Source of the DNA: Variovorax sp. PBS-H4
GTDB taxonomy: Bacteria > Pseudomonadota > Gammaproteobacteria > Burkholderiales > Burkholderiaceae_C
DNA length: 64,000 nt
Assembly (NCBI RefSeq): GCF_901827205.1
Contig: NZ_LR594675.1
Span: forward strand, 5,326,001-5,390,000
Direction of reading: 5' to 3'
Both the position numbers and the translations under genes were made by a program. Positions 42,122 to 50,220 of the stretch are shown here, one piece after another. The notes under the pieces are model-generated. The model did not search any database, had not been told where the DNA came from, and was given only the letters and a program-made list of their open reading frames with translations. Each line of letters begins with the position of its first letter. Position 1 is the first letter of the stretch.

Positions 42122-42583
42122 ATGGACAGCGCCGCGCCCCCGCTGCAGGACACCGACCGCAAGGTCGACCGGCTGCTCGCCCACTACGGCGAGAGCCACC
42201 GGAACCCGACCAACGAGGCGATCCACATGGTTGCCATCCCGGCCATCATGCTGAGCATCGGCGGTCTGCTCTACGCCCTCCATCCCTGGGTGGCGTACGC
42301 CTTCGTGGGCGCCAGTGCGGTCTATTACCTGATGCTGCGCTCCGGAAGCTTCCTGATCGGCATGGGAATCTGCATCGTGCTGGCGCTGGCCGCGGTGCAT
42401 GCGATGGGGGACCTTGTGCTTCCGATTTCAGCCACCATCTTCGTCGTGGCCTGGGTCTTCCAGTTCATCGGCCACAAGATCGAGGGCAAAAAGCCCTCCT
42501 TCTTCGAAGATCTCCAGTACCTGTGGGTTGGACCGCTCTTCGTGCTGTCCCGGTTGTTTTTGCGCCTGGGCATCCGCTGGTGA
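42122..42583 (+). CDS. Mpo1-like (DUF962) membrane protein
   Basis: A 153-residue membrane protein of the Mpo1/DUF962 family; the yeast member is a 2-hydroxy fatty acid dioxygenase. The conserved LLAHYGESHRNPTNEAIHMVAIP carries the histidines H21, H25 and H35 (approximate numbering) that could bind iron, and WVFQFIGHKIEGKKPSFFEDLQYL the later histidine. Four hydrophobic helices lie between. The ATG at 42122 fits the domain start. Activity in bacteria is inferred. Confidence 0.85.
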   Translation: MDSAAPPLQDTDRKVDRLLAHYGESHRNPTNEAIHMVAIPAIMLSIGGLLYALHPWVAYAFVGASAVYYLMLRSGSFLIGMGICIVLALAAVHAMGDLVLPISATIFVVAWVFQFIGHKIEGKKPSFFEDLQYLWVGPLFVLSRLFLRLGIRW

Positions 42584-42691
42584 CGGGCTGAATCCTGGAG
42601 CGTCGAGTCGGCGCCGTCCTATTTCATAGGCCCACAACGCAGATAGGTTGTAACTATCTCCCCGATTGAAACTCCGGGGGAACCCTTAGGC

Positions 42692-42718
42692 TTAGCACTC
42701 TCTCCAACCGAGTGCTAA
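42692..42718. promoter_or_regulatory. CIRCE element (HrcA operator) before rpoH
   Basis: TTAGCACTC at 42692-42700 and GAGTGCTAA at 42710-42718 form a perfect 9-bp inverted repeat with the standard 9-base spacer, the exact CIRCE consensus bound by HrcA. It ends 27 bp before the rpoH start and overlaps a -10-like TAATAT at 42716-42721. A TTGAAA hexamer at 42666 may be a -35. hrcA is in this window at 5391-6395. Confidence 0.95.
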
Positions 42719-42745
42719 TATGCCCCGAATGAAGGAGTTTGCCCA

Positions 42746-43681
42746 ATGACAGTCATGTCCGGAGCCCCCGCCAACCAGCTCGCCGTCGCCAATCCATGGT
42801 CGATGGTGCCTTCGCTGGGTAACCTGGACGCCTACATTTCCGCAGCCAACCGGCTCCCCCTGCTGACGCAGGAAGAAGAGCAGCGCTATGCGCGCCGGCT
42901 GCGCGACCATAACGACCTCGAAGCCGCCGGCGCGCTGGTGCTCTCGCACCTGCGCCTCGTGATCTCGATTTCCCGGCAGTACCTGGGTTACGGATTGCCA
43001 CATGGCGACCTGATCCAGGAAGGCAATGTCGGCCTCATGAAGGCCGTCAAGCGCTTCGACCCTGACCAGGGCGTGCGCCTGGTCAGCTACGCCATGCACT
43101 GGATCAAGGCCGAGATCCACGAGTACATCCTGAAGAACTGGCGCATGGTCAAGGTCGCCACGACCAAGGCCCAGCGCAAGCTGTTCTTCAACCTGCGCTC
43201 GATGAAGCAAGGTTTCAAGGCCGGCTCTGCGGACGGCGACACCCACCGCGACACGCTGAGCGCGGACGAAGTCTCCCAGATGGCGACCCGGCTGAACGTC
43301 AAGCCCGAGGAAGTGCTCGAGATGGAAACGCGCATGTCCGGAGGCGATGTGTTGCTCGACCCGAGTCCCTCGGATGACGGCGACGACGGCTTCGGTCCCA
43401 TTGCCTACCTGGCTGATGCCTCGCAGGAGCCCACGGCACAGATCGAATCCCGTCAGCGCGACCGGCTGTCGACCGACGGTATCTCGACCGCCCTGGCGAC
43501 GCTCGACGATCGCAGCCGCCGCATCGTGGAAGAGCGCTGGCTCAAGGTCAACGACGACGGCTCGGGCGGAATGACGCTGCATGACCTCGCCGCGGTGTAC
43601 GGGGTGAGCGCCGAGCGGATTCGTCAGATCGAGTCGGCGGCCATGAAGAAGATGAAGAAGGCGCTGGCGGAATTCGCCTGA
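42746..43681 (+). CDS. rpoH: RNA polymerase heat-shock sigma factor (sigma-32)
   Basis: A 311-residue group-3 sigma factor. Region 2 has LVLSHLRLVISISRQYLGYG, GDLIQEGNVGLMKAVKRFDP and YAMHWIKAEIHEYILKNWR; the RpoH box, QRKLFFNLR, is diagnostic for sigma-32. Region 4 has LHDLAAVYGVSAERIRQIE. The ATG at 42746 has AAGGAG ten bases upstream. A perfect CIRCE site in the leader means that the HrcA repressor should hold it down at normal temperature, so two heat-shock regulators are linked. Confidence 0.97.
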   Translation: MTVMSGAPANQLAVANPWSMVPSLGNLDAYISAANRLPLLTQEEEQRYARRLRDHNDLEAAGALVLSHLRLVISISRQYLGYGLPHGDLIQEGNVGLMKAVKRFDPDQGVRLVSYAMHWIKAEIHEYILKNWRMVKVATTKAQRKLFFNLRSMKQGFKAGSADGDTHRDTLSADEVSQMATRLNVKPEEVLEMETRMSGGDVLLDPSPSDDGDDGFGPIAYLADASQEPTAQIESRQRDRLSTDGISTALATLDDRSRRIVEERWLKVNDDGSGGMTLHDLAAVYGVSAERIRQIESAAMKKMKKALAEFA

Positions 43682-43704
43682 GCCTCGCCTCGATGGCATT
43701 CATG

Positions 43705-43733
43705 AAGCCCGGCACCGCCCGGGCTTTTTTTTT
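43705..43733 (+). terminator. Intrinsic terminator after rpoH
   Basis: AAGCCCGG and CCGGGCTT form an 8-bp stem with a 6-base loop and run into a stretch of T. It ends rpoH and, because the A-rich side is weak, serves mainly the plus strand. Confidence 0.88.
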
Positions 43734-43786
43734 GTGGCTCGCCCGCCCAACGCTCGGCCGATGCGCAGCGCGCCTGGGCCCGCGCG

Positions 43787-44407
43787 TCAACCGGCCTTCA
43801 GCAGGGCCTTGATGTCCGAAACCATGGCCGGCACCCCGGCGCCGTAGCGGGCGTACAGCCGCAGGCGGCCCTCGGTGTCGTAGATGAAGCTGGCGGCAGA
43901 GTGGTCCATCGAATAGCTGGTCGGCGTCTTGCCTTCGACCTTCTTGTAGTAGACCTTGTAGTCCTTCCCGAGCGCAGCCAGCTGCTCCGGTGTTGGAATC
44001 AGCGCGACGAAACCCGGATCGAAGGCTTCCATGTACGCCTTCATCACAGCGGGCGTATCGCGCTCTGGATCCACGGTGACGAACAGGACCTGCAGCTTGT
44101 CGCCGTCGCTGCCCAGTTGCTGCTTGACTTGCGCCATCTCGCTCATGGTGGTCGGGCAGACATCCGGACACTGCGCATAGCCGAAGAACATGACGACGAC
44201 CTTGCCCTTGAAGTCGGCCAGCGTGCGCTGCTTGCCGTCGGCGTCAGTGAGCGTGAAGCCCTTGGCATAGTCGGCGCCGGTGATGTCCACCGCATTGAAG
44301 CTGGGCTTCTTTTCCGAGCACGCAGCGAGGCCAGTGCCCGCAAACGCCGCCAGCCCCGTCCAGGCCATCAGGCGAAGTGCGTGGCGCTTGTTCATGGATT
44401 CATTCAT
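43787..44407 (-). CDS. SCO1/SenC-type copper chaperone
   Basis: A 206-residue thioredoxin-fold protein that delivers copper to the CuA site of cytochrome oxidase. An N-terminal signal with a lipobox-like AGTGLAAC is present, so it is probably a lipoprotein. The copper ligands are in GYAQCPDVCPTTM (CxxxC) and the histidine in YSMDHSAASFI. I chose ATG 44407, which overlaps the ctaB stop (ATGA); MNKRHA at 44395 is the alternative. It is the last gene of the oxidase assembly group. Confidence 0.92.
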   Translation of the reverse strand: MNESMNKRHALRLMAWTGLAAFAGTGLAACSEKKPSFNAVDITGADYAKGFTLTDADGKQRTLADFKGKVVVMFFGYAQCPDVCPTTMSEMAQVKQQLGSDGDKLQVLFVTVDPERDTPAVMKAYMEAFDPGFVALIPTPEQLAALGKDYKVYYKKVEGKTPTSYSMDHSAASFIYDTEGRLRLYARYGAGVPAMVSDIKALLKAG

Positions 44408-45309
44408 CGCAGGTAGTGGTCGATCAGCAGTGCCGCAAAGAGTACGCTCAGGTGGATCAGCGAGAAGCGGAAAGTCTTGCGCGCCAGCGTGTCCGAGTAG
44501 CTGCGCCAGAGCGCGAACGCGTAGCCGGTGAAGCCGATACTCACGGCTATCGCTACCGCCAGGTAGAGCCAGCCGCTCATGCCATAGATGAAGGGCATGA
44601 GACAGGCGGCGAACAGGATGAAGGTGTAGAGCAGCACCTGCAGCCGCGTGAACTCGTTGCCGTGCGTCACCGGAAGCATCGGCAGGCCGGCCTTGCGGTA
44701 GTCCTCCACGCGGTAGAGGGCCAGCGCCCAGAAATGCGGGGGGGTCCACAGGAAAATAATGAGGAAGAGGATCAGCGCCTCGGGGCTCACCTCGCCTGTC
44801 ATCGCGGCCCAGCCCAGCACTGGCGGCATGGCGCCGGAAGCGCCGCCGATCACGATGTTCTGTGGAGTGAGCGGCTTGAGGATCACGGTGTAGATCACCG
44901 CATAACCCACGAAGGTCGCGAAGGTCAGCCACATGGTGAGCGGATTTACCGCGAACCACAGCAGCGCCGAGCCGGCCGCGCACAGCGCCCCCGAGAACAG
45001 CAGTGCCTGCCGGTCGCTCAGTTCGCCGCGCGCCGTGGGCCGCCAGGCGGTGCGCTTCATCTTGGCGTCGATGCCCTTCTCGACCAAACAGTTGAATGCG
45101 GCGGCGGCCCCCGCAACCAGCCAGATGCCCATGCAAGCCACCACGATGCGCCGCAGGTCGGTAAAGGTGGGAGCGCCCGGCACCGCCAACACCATGCCGA
45201 TCAGCGCGCAGAACACGATCAGCTGCACCACGCGCGGCTTCGTCAGCGCATAGAACTGGCGCAGGACGCTGGCCGCGCTGTGGCTGTGGATCGAGGCCGG
45301 CGTACTCAT
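44404..45309 (-). CDS. ctaB: Protoheme IX farnesyltransferase (heme O synthase)
   Basis: A 301-residue polyprenyl transferase with about nine membrane helices. It adds farnesyl to heme b, the first step of heme A synthesis. The Asp-rich loops are in NCLVEKGIDAKMKRTAWRP (NxxxDxxxxRT type) and in ALYRVEDYRKAGLPMLPV. It overlaps ctaA upstream by ATGA and the SCO gene downstream, so the three assembly genes are tightly coupled. The bo3-type name cyoE is used for the same enzyme. Confidence 0.95.
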   Translation of the reverse strand: MSTPASIHSHSAASVLRQFYALTKPRVVQLIVFCALIGMVLAVPGAPTFTDLRRIVVACMGIWLVAGAAAAFNCLVEKGIDAKMKRTAWRPTARGELSDRQALLFSGALCAAGSALLWFAVNPLTMWLTFATFVGYAVIYTVILKPLTPQNIVIGGASGAMPPVLGWAAMTGEVSPEALILFLIIFLWTPPHFWALALYRVEDYRKAGLPMLPVTHGNEFTRLQVLLYTFILFAACLMPFIYGMSGWLYLAVAIAVSIGFTGYAFALWRSYSDTLARKTFRFSLIHLSVLFAALLIDHYLR

Positions 45310-46499
45310 TGGATGACCTCCGCGCCGCGAACCGCGGTGCCCCGCGCCTTCGCAGCGGCAGCTATCGTGTTCGGGGCGCGTCGGCTCTCGCACAAGGCCC
45401 AGGTCAGTACCACGGCCAGCGCCGCGGCGCCGCCGGTATGCAGCACGGCGGCGACCAGCGGCCAGCCCAGGAGCACATTGCCGAGGCCGGTGGCAAGCTG
45501 CAGCAGCGCCAGGCCGGCCAGCCATCTGGCTTGCGCGCGCAGCGGCGCGGTCCCGCGCAGCTGCCACACGAGCAGACCGATCGCGGCAAAGACCAGGTAC
45601 GCCATAAGGCGATGCACGTAATGAATGGCCGTCAGCGCCGCGAAATCGATGGGTGCCCCGTCGGCGCCCTCCCCCAGCGATCGCCAGATGTGAAAGCCCT
45701 GGGCAAAGTTCATCGGCGGCCACCAATTGCCCTGGCATGTGGGAAATTCGGCGCAGGCCAGGACGGCGTAGTTGGTGCTGACCCAGCCTCCCAGCGCGAT
45801 CTGCAGCAGCAGCAAGGCGCCAACCACGATCAGCAAAGTGCGCAATGCCCAGGGAATGGGGGTGGGCTGCCGCTCGGCCGCTGCCTGCCGGTACCGCACG
45901 GCCTGAATGCAGAGCAGCGCCAGCAGCACGATGGCGCCAAGCAGGTGCAGTGTGACGATGGCGGGATACAGCTTCCAGGTCACCGTCAGCGCGCCGAATG
46001 CGCCCTGCAGGCAGACCCAGACCAGCGTGGCAGCGGGCCACCAGGCGCTCAGCGGGCGTTCGCGAGCCTGTTCCGACCGCCGGTTTCGTCGCGCCACCCA
46101 GGTGGTCACGGCCAGCACGAGGATCAGGAAGCCGACGCCGGTGGCGAGGTAGCGATGCACCATCTCCACCCACGCCTTGCCGTGCGTCACCGGGCCGGTG
46201 GGCTGCGCCGCTTGCGCCATCGCGATATCGTGGCGCGCTCCAACGGGGCTGGCGTTCCCGTAGCAGCCGGGCCAGTCGGGGCAGCCCAGGCCGGAATCGG
46301 TCAGGCGCGTGAAGGCGCCGAACAGGGTGAGGTCGAAGGTCAGGAACAGCGTGAGCACCGTCAGCATGTGCAAGCGGCGGGCGGTTCCGTGGCCGGCGCC
46401 GCGACGCCAGACCCAGATCAGCGGGCCGAGCGCGAGCAACACGCCGACAGCCAGGAGCCAGGCGACCGGCTTGAGGTCGTAGAGCGAGTTCGTGTCCAT
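45306..46499 (-). CDS. ctaA: Heme A synthase
   Basis: A 397-residue membrane protein with eight helices that oxidises heme O to heme A. The family marks are GAFTRLTDSGLGCPDWPGCYG near the N-terminus with two cysteines in the first loop, EMVHRYLATGVGFLI (heme-ligand His), a second cysteine pair in LACAEFPTCQGNWWPP, and IHYVHRLMAYLVF. Two internally similar halves are evident. ATG 46499 gives MDTNSLYDLKPVAWL. It overlaps ctaB downstream. Confidence 0.94.
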   Translation of the reverse strand: MDTNSLYDLKPVAWLLAVGVLLALGPLIWVWRRGAGHGTARRLHMLTVLTLFLTFDLTLFGAFTRLTDSGLGCPDWPGCYGNASPVGARHDIAMAQAAQPTGPVTHGKAWVEMVHRYLATGVGFLILVLAVTTWVARRNRRSEQARERPLSAWWPAATLVWVCLQGAFGALTVTWKLYPAIVTLHLLGAIVLLALLCIQAVRYRQAAAERQPTPIPWALRTLLIVVGALLLLQIALGGWVSTNYAVLACAEFPTCQGNWWPPMNFAQGFHIWRSLGEGADGAPIDFAALTAIHYVHRLMAYLVFAAIGLLVWQLRGTAPLRAQARWLAGLALLQLATGLGNVLLGWPLVAAVLHTGGAAALAVVLTWALCESRRAPNTIAAAAKARGTAVRGAEVIQ

Positions 46500-46522
46500 G
46501 CTGTGCGTGCCGGGCGGCGCCT

Positions 46523-47197
46523 TTAGCGGCCCGCCTCGTCCCAGGACGCCGAGGCGCGCAAGAGCCGCTCGAGGTCGCGCTTGGCGCGGCTTGCGCCGGC
46601 GGTATCCATGCGGGCGGGGAAGCGCATCATCCAGTTGCCCATGGGATCGATGACAAAGAAGTGCTCCGCCAATGTGTGGCCGGGCGCGGGCGCCAGCCAC
46701 TGCGCCAGCTGCGCTGCCGGCACGCGCAGCACGGTCGCGCCATGCAGGCCTTCGTCCAGGCGCACGGGTATCGGCGCCGCGTCGCTCACCAGCCAGACGC
46801 GATCGAGCCGGTCCTTTTCGCGGCCAAGACTTTCGCGCAGCTGGCGCTGCAGGTAGAGCTGCTGCTCGCACAACGCGTCGCAGCCCGCATCGGCCACCGT
46901 GACCAGCAACCACTGGCCTTTCAGGGTGGACAGACGCACCGGCGTCCCCTGGGGGCTCGTGGCGGTCAGCTCGGGCATGGTGCGCTGCGGGTCGATCAGC
47001 TCGCCATACACACGCCGCCCTTCAGGCCGGATCACGTAGTAAGTGAAGTAGGAAGCGATCACCGGTGCCGCGCAGCACAGCATGACCAGGATCATTTTCC
47101 AGCGACCGTAGACGGTGCGCCGGCCCTCGACGCCATCGAGTGCCTGCCGCGGCGAGGGCATCGAATGCACCGTCAGCCCGAGCGGTTCATCGGCCAT
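46523..47197 (-). CDS. SCO-like transmembrane assembly protein
   Basis: A 224-residue protein with one N-terminal membrane helix (MILVMLCCAAPVIASYFTYYV) and a periplasmic thioredoxin-like domain. It has VRLSTLKGQWLLVTVADAGC and a CxxxC pair, CDALC, at the position of the SCO copper ligands, with a histidine in LAEHFFVIDPMGNW. It lies between ctaA and SURF1 and overlaps the SURF1 stop by 11 nt, so it is likely to help oxidase assembly. Its exact role is not known; the domain is more divergent than the SCO gene at 43787. Confidence 0.75.
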   Translation of the reverse strand: MADEPLGLTVHSMPSPRQALDGVEGRRTVYGRWKMILVMLCCAAPVIASYFTYYVIRPEGRRVYGELIDPQRTMPELTATSPQGTPVRLSTLKGQWLLVTVADAGCDALCEQQLYLQRQLRESLGREKDRLDRVWLVSDAAPIPVRLDEGLHGATVLRVPAAQLAQWLAPAPGHTLAEHFFVIDPMGNWMMRFPARMDTAGASRAKRDLERLLRASASWDEAGR

Positions 47198-47963
47198 GGC
47201 GGAGGCGGCGTGCGCTGCGGTAGGGGGCGATGAGTTGAAACCAGACATAGAGGATGACGACGAGGGCGGCGAGCCCGAACCACTGGAACGCATAGCCGTA
47301 GTGCTTTTCGATGCCCAGCGCCGGGACCGGCCAGGCTCGCTGCAATCCCTCGGAGGCCGGGCCGGTCTGCAGCAGCGATACATCGGTCCGCAAAGGCAGC
47401 CCGGTTTGCTCGCGGAACGCTTCGAGATCGAGATTCTGCCGGATGGGCGAAGACCCCGGTGCCGCGGCGGGCGGCAGCGCTTCCTTGCCCAGCTCGAGCA
47501 GGTGGGCCGGCGGCGGCGCGACCCGGGCCACCAGATCGACCAGCCCGCTCGGCGTCTCGATGGGGGCGAGTTGCGTGCGGTCGTTGAAATTGCGCTGCAC
47601 CCAGCCGCGCTGCACCAGCACCGTCTGATTGCTGTCCTCGATGGCAAACGGTGTCAGCACATAGAAACCGGGGAGGCCATGCATCTGGCGGTTGTCCAGG
47701 TACACCGTGTGTGGTGCGAGCCACAGGCCGCGCAGGCGTACCGGCCGGTGCATGGCGGAAGTCGCTGGATCGAGCGCGAGAAATTCGTTCTGCCCAAGCG
47801 GCGGCAGTGTCTTGCGCGCCTCCATTTCGGCCTGCAGCGCCTCCTTCTGCGCGGCGCGCGACAGCTGCCACCGGCCCAGCGACACCGTCGCCGCGAGCAT
47901 GATCAAGGCCGCCAGGGTGACCAGCCAGAAACGCCCGGTGCCCGACGGCCGCGCGGTGGGCAT
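47187..47963 (-). CDS. SURF1 family oxidase assembly protein
   Basis: A 258-residue inner-membrane protein with two helices, one near each end (FWLVTLAALIMLAATVSLGRWQL and WFGLAALVVILYVWFQL), and a periplasmic domain between them. The family marks are the GRWQL near the first helix, LDNRQMHGLPGFYVLTPF, VLVQRGWV and HYGYAFQWFGLA. SURF1 helps put heme A into subunit I. ATG 47963 places the first helix correctly. The divergent DUF2909 gene lies 51 bp upstream. Confidence 0.9.
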   Translation of the reverse strand: MPTARPSGTGRFWLVTLAALIMLAATVSLGRWQLSRAAQKEALQAEMEARKTLPPLGQNEFLALDPATSAMHRPVRLRGLWLAPHTVYLDNRQMHGLPGFYVLTPFAIEDSNQTVLVQRGWVQRNFNDRTQLAPIETPSGLVDLVARVAPPPAHLLELGKEALPPAAAPGSSPIRQNLDLEAFREQTGLPLRTDVSLLQTGPASEGLQRAWPVPALGIEKHYGYAFQWFGLAALVVILYVWFQLIAPYRSARRLRHGR

Positions 47964-48014
47964 CGTTCCTTCGTTCACCCCGCGGGGGGGCCGCTGCGGC
48001 CGATAATCGAGATC

Positions 48015-48236
48015 ATGAAATACCTTGTCGCCCTGGCCTTCATCGGCATCCTGTCGAGCCTCGGTGTCGCGCTGTTCTTCATGCTGAGGGACGGTCGAGA
48101 GGGCCGGGCCAAGAGCGGAGGAATGGTGCGTGCGCTCACCGTTCGGATCGGGCTGTCGGTGGTTTTGTTCCTGTGCCTGCTGCTGGCCTGGAAGCTCGGC
48201 TACATCCAGCCGGGAGGGCTGCCCGTCGGCAAGTAG
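48015..48236 (+). CDS. DUF2909 twin-transmembrane protein
   Basis: A 73-residue protein with two helices: LVALAFIGILSSLGVALFFML and IGLSVVLFLCLLLAWKLGYI, with a basic loop DGREGRAKSGG between them. This is the DUF2909 type, found next to the ctaE and SURF1 genes in many betaproteobacteria. It is the only plus-strand gene in the oxidase cluster, so it has a promoter of its own. A role in oxidase assembly is plausible from context only. Confidence 0.8.
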   Translation: MKYLVALAFIGILSSLGVALFFMLRDGREGRAKSGGMVRALTVRIGLSVVLFLCLLLAWKLGYIQPGGLPVGK

Positions 48237-48262
48237 GTCGTGCTCGTTCCACAACCCCCATG

Positions 48263-48293
48263 AAAAAAGCGCCTTACGGCGCTTTCCTTTTGT
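48263..48293. terminator. Bidirectional terminator between DUF2909 gene and ctaE
   Basis: AAAGCGCC and GGCGCTTT pair around TTAC. T-rich sequence follows on the plus strand (TTTCCTTTT) and A-rich sequence precedes it, so the hairpin can end both converging genes. Confidence 0.8.
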
Positions 48294-48307
48294 GCCGTCC
48301 TGCAAGC

Positions 48308-49189
48308 TCAAAGCCAGTAGACCAGGAAGTACAGGCCGAGCCACACCACGTCGACGAAGTGCCAGTACCAAGCCGCACCCTCGAAGCCGAAGTGGCGTTC
48401 CGGCGTGAAATGGCCGGCGCGCAGGCGCAAGGTGATGAACAGCAGCATCAGCATGCCGATGAACACGTGCAAGCCGTGGAAACCGGTCAGCATGAAGAAG
48501 GTGGAACCGTAGGCGCCGGAGCTGAGCTTGAGGTTCAGTTCGGTGTAGAGGTGGTGATATTCGTATCCCTGCACGCCGAGGAAGATGGCGCCGAGCAGCA
48601 CGGTCATCCACATGAAGCGGATCGCCTGGGCGCGATGGCTCGCCCGCAGCGCGTGATGGGCAATGGTCAAGGTGACGCCAGAGCTCAGCAGCAGTGCAGT
48701 ATTGATCGTCGGCAGCCAGAAGGGGCCGACAGTCTGGAAAGGCTCGACAGTGTCGGCCGGCGAGCCGGTGGCGCCTGCGGCGAGAGTCGGCCACACGGCC
48801 TTGAAATCGGGCCAGAGCAGCGCGTTGTCGAGACTGCCGAGCGTGGGCAGCGCGTGGGTGCGGGCCCACCAGAGCGCGGTAAAGAATGCGCCGAAGAACA
48901 TCACCTCGGAGAAGATGAACCAGCTCATGCTCCAGCGGAAGGAGAGGTCCACCTTGTGGCCGTACTGGCCCCCCTCGCTCTCACCGATCGCGCGACGGAA
49001 CCAGACGAAGAGCGTGGCCAGCCACAACACCATGCCTGCGAGCAGCGACCAGGCACCCCATTGATGGCCGTTGATCCACTGGGCAGCGCCGAAGATCACG
49101 AAGAGCAGGCCGATCGACGCCATCACGGGATACGGCGATGGCGAAGGCACGAAGTAATAGGGCGTGGCGCCGTGGGTGCTTGAACTCAT
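48308..49189 (-). CDS. ctaE: Cytochrome c oxidase subunit III
   Basis: A 293-residue membrane protein with seven helices. The start MSSSTHGATPYYFVPSPSPYP is typical of the betaproteobacterial form. The conserved regions are FSEVMFFGAFFTALWW with the glutamate, and in the C-terminal half GFHGLHVFIGMLML and HFGFEGAAWYWHFVDVVWL. It stabilises the proton-pumping core. The order ctaC-ctaD-small gene-ctaG-DUF2970-ctaE is conserved in Burkholderiales. Confidence 0.95.
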   Translation of the reverse strand: MSSSTHGATPYYFVPSPSPYPVMASIGLLFVIFGAAQWINGHQWGAWSLLAGMVLWLATLFVWFRRAIGESEGGQYGHKVDLSFRWSMSWFIFSEVMFFGAFFTALWWARTHALPTLGSLDNALLWPDFKAVWPTLAAGATGSPADTVEPFQTVGPFWLPTINTALLLSSGVTLTIAHHALRASHRAQAIRFMWMTVLLGAIFLGVQGYEYHHLYTELNLKLSSGAYGSTFFMLTGFHGLHVFIGMLMLLFITLRLRAGHFTPERHFGFEGAAWYWHFVDVVWLGLYFLVYWL

Positions 49190-49242
49190 ATCAGGTCCTG
49201 GTCTCTTCTCTCTCGATTCAAATCTGTGGGGCACTTGCCCTG

Positions 49243-49458
49243 TCAGGGCGCGACGACAAACTTCACCAGCAGGATCAAGCCGATCACGAAGAGCACCGCC
49301 GCCACCAGCCCGACGGCCACGATGTGCAGCGGCGTGAGCTTGGCGATGTCTTCCTGGTAGTCGCTGTTCTTGCGAACGCCGAAGAAGCCCCAGGCCACCG
49401 CCTTGACGGTTCGCCAGAGGGAGCCTTTCCTGGGCGGGGGTACTTCGGCCATGATCAT
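49243..49458 (-). CDS. DUF2970 small membrane protein
   Basis: A 71-residue protein with one membrane helix: a basic N-terminus (PPPRKGSLWRTVKAVAWGFFGVR) then IVAVGLVAAVLFVIGLILLV. It belongs to the DUF2970 type, found between ctaG and ctaE in many betaproteobacteria; the function is unknown. ATG 49458 overlaps the ctaG stop (ATGA); ATG 49452 is possible. Confidence 0.85.
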   Translation of the reverse strand: MIMAEVPPPRKGSLWRTVKAVAWGFFGVRKNSDYQEDIAKLTPLHIVAVGLVAAVLFVIGLILLVKFVVAP

Positions 49459-50087
49459 GAACGCGGCTCCGCGGCCGGCGCGGACGTAGCGGTATTGGCC
49501 GCGACGGGAGGGGGTGGCGTCTTGCCGCCCACCTCGAAGAAGGTGTAAGACAGCGTGATCGTCTTTACGTCCTTCGAGATCTTCGGGTCGATCACGAAGG
49601 CAACCGGCCACTGCTTCTTCTCGCCCGCATCGAGCGTGTACTGGTTGAAGCAGAAGCACTCGAGCTTGTTGAAGTAGGGAGCGGCCTGCTGCGGTGCGTA
49701 GCTGGGAATGGCCTGCGCGGCCATGCGCCGGTTCTGCACGTTCTGGAATTCGTACATCACCGTGTTGAGCTGACCCGGATGGACTTCCATCGAGCGCTGC
49801 GCCGGTTTGAAGTCCCAGAGGCCGCGCACGTTGGCATCGAACTCGACGGTGATGGTGCGGCTGGTGTCGACCTGTGTGTTGTCCGGAAGGCGCACGTTCT
49901 TGCCGCCGCTGGCGCCGCCCGGCACCTCGAGCTCGGAGAGCGCAAGGATGTTGATGCCGGTCATTTCGCAGATGGCGCGGTACAAAGGCACCAGCGCGTA
50001 GCCGAAGGCGAACATGCCAGCCGCCACGACGGCCAGCTTGCCGACCATGCGGACGTTTTCGCGACGGATGCGTTGACCGATGCCCAT
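49455..50087 (-). CDS. ctaG: Cytochrome oxidase copper chaperone CtaG (Cox11)
   Basis: A 210-residue protein with one N-terminal helix and a periplasmic immunoglobulin-like domain that delivers copper to the CuB site of subunit I. The copper motif is KLECFCFNQYTLDAGE with the CxC pair; FGYALVPLYRAICEMTGIN and PVAFVIDPKISKDVKTITLSYTFF are family marks. The start ATG 50087 gives MGIGQRIRRENVRM. It follows the 40-residue gene after 7 bp. Confidence 0.95.
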   Translation of the reverse strand: MGIGQRIRRENVRMVGKLAVVAAGMFAFGYALVPLYRAICEMTGINILALSELEVPGGASGGKNVRLPDNTQVDTSRTITVEFDANVRGLWDFKPAQRSMEVHPGQLNTVMYEFQNVQNRRMAAQAIPSYAPQQAAPYFNKLECFCFNQYTLDAGEKKQWPVAFVIDPKISKDVKTITLSYTFFEVGGKTPPPPVAANTATSAPAAEPRS

Positions 50088-50094
50088 GTGCGAC

Positions 50095-50217
50095 TCAGTG
50101 GCCGATCCAGACCATGCGGACGATGAAGCCGATGAAGAACAGCAGCGCGATGGAGGCCAGCGTGAGCCCCATGCGCCGGTTGTTCCTCTTTTGTTCGGGC
50201 GTCGCCACGGCACTCAT
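50095..50217 (-). CDS. Cytochrome oxidase small assembly protein, 40 residues
   Basis: A very short frame reads MSAVATPEQKRNNRRMGLTL and then SIALLFFIGFIVRMVWIGH. It is one membrane helix behind a basic N-terminus. It lies in the gap between ctaD and ctaG, with 3 bp and 7 bp between. Single-helix proteins of this kind at this place are known in Burkholderiales as small cytochrome oxidase (maturation) proteins. The position and coding pattern make it a real gene. Confidence 0.8.
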   Translation of the reverse strand: MSAVATPEQKRNNRRMGLTLASIALLFFIGFIVRMVWIGH

Positions 50218-50220
50218 CCT

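Noticed and set aside
42666..42690. Sigma-32-type promoter (TTGAAAC ... CCCTTAGG) before rpoH
   Set aside because: The -35 is acceptable, but the -10 is poor and the spacing short; the CIRCE site is the only firm signal.
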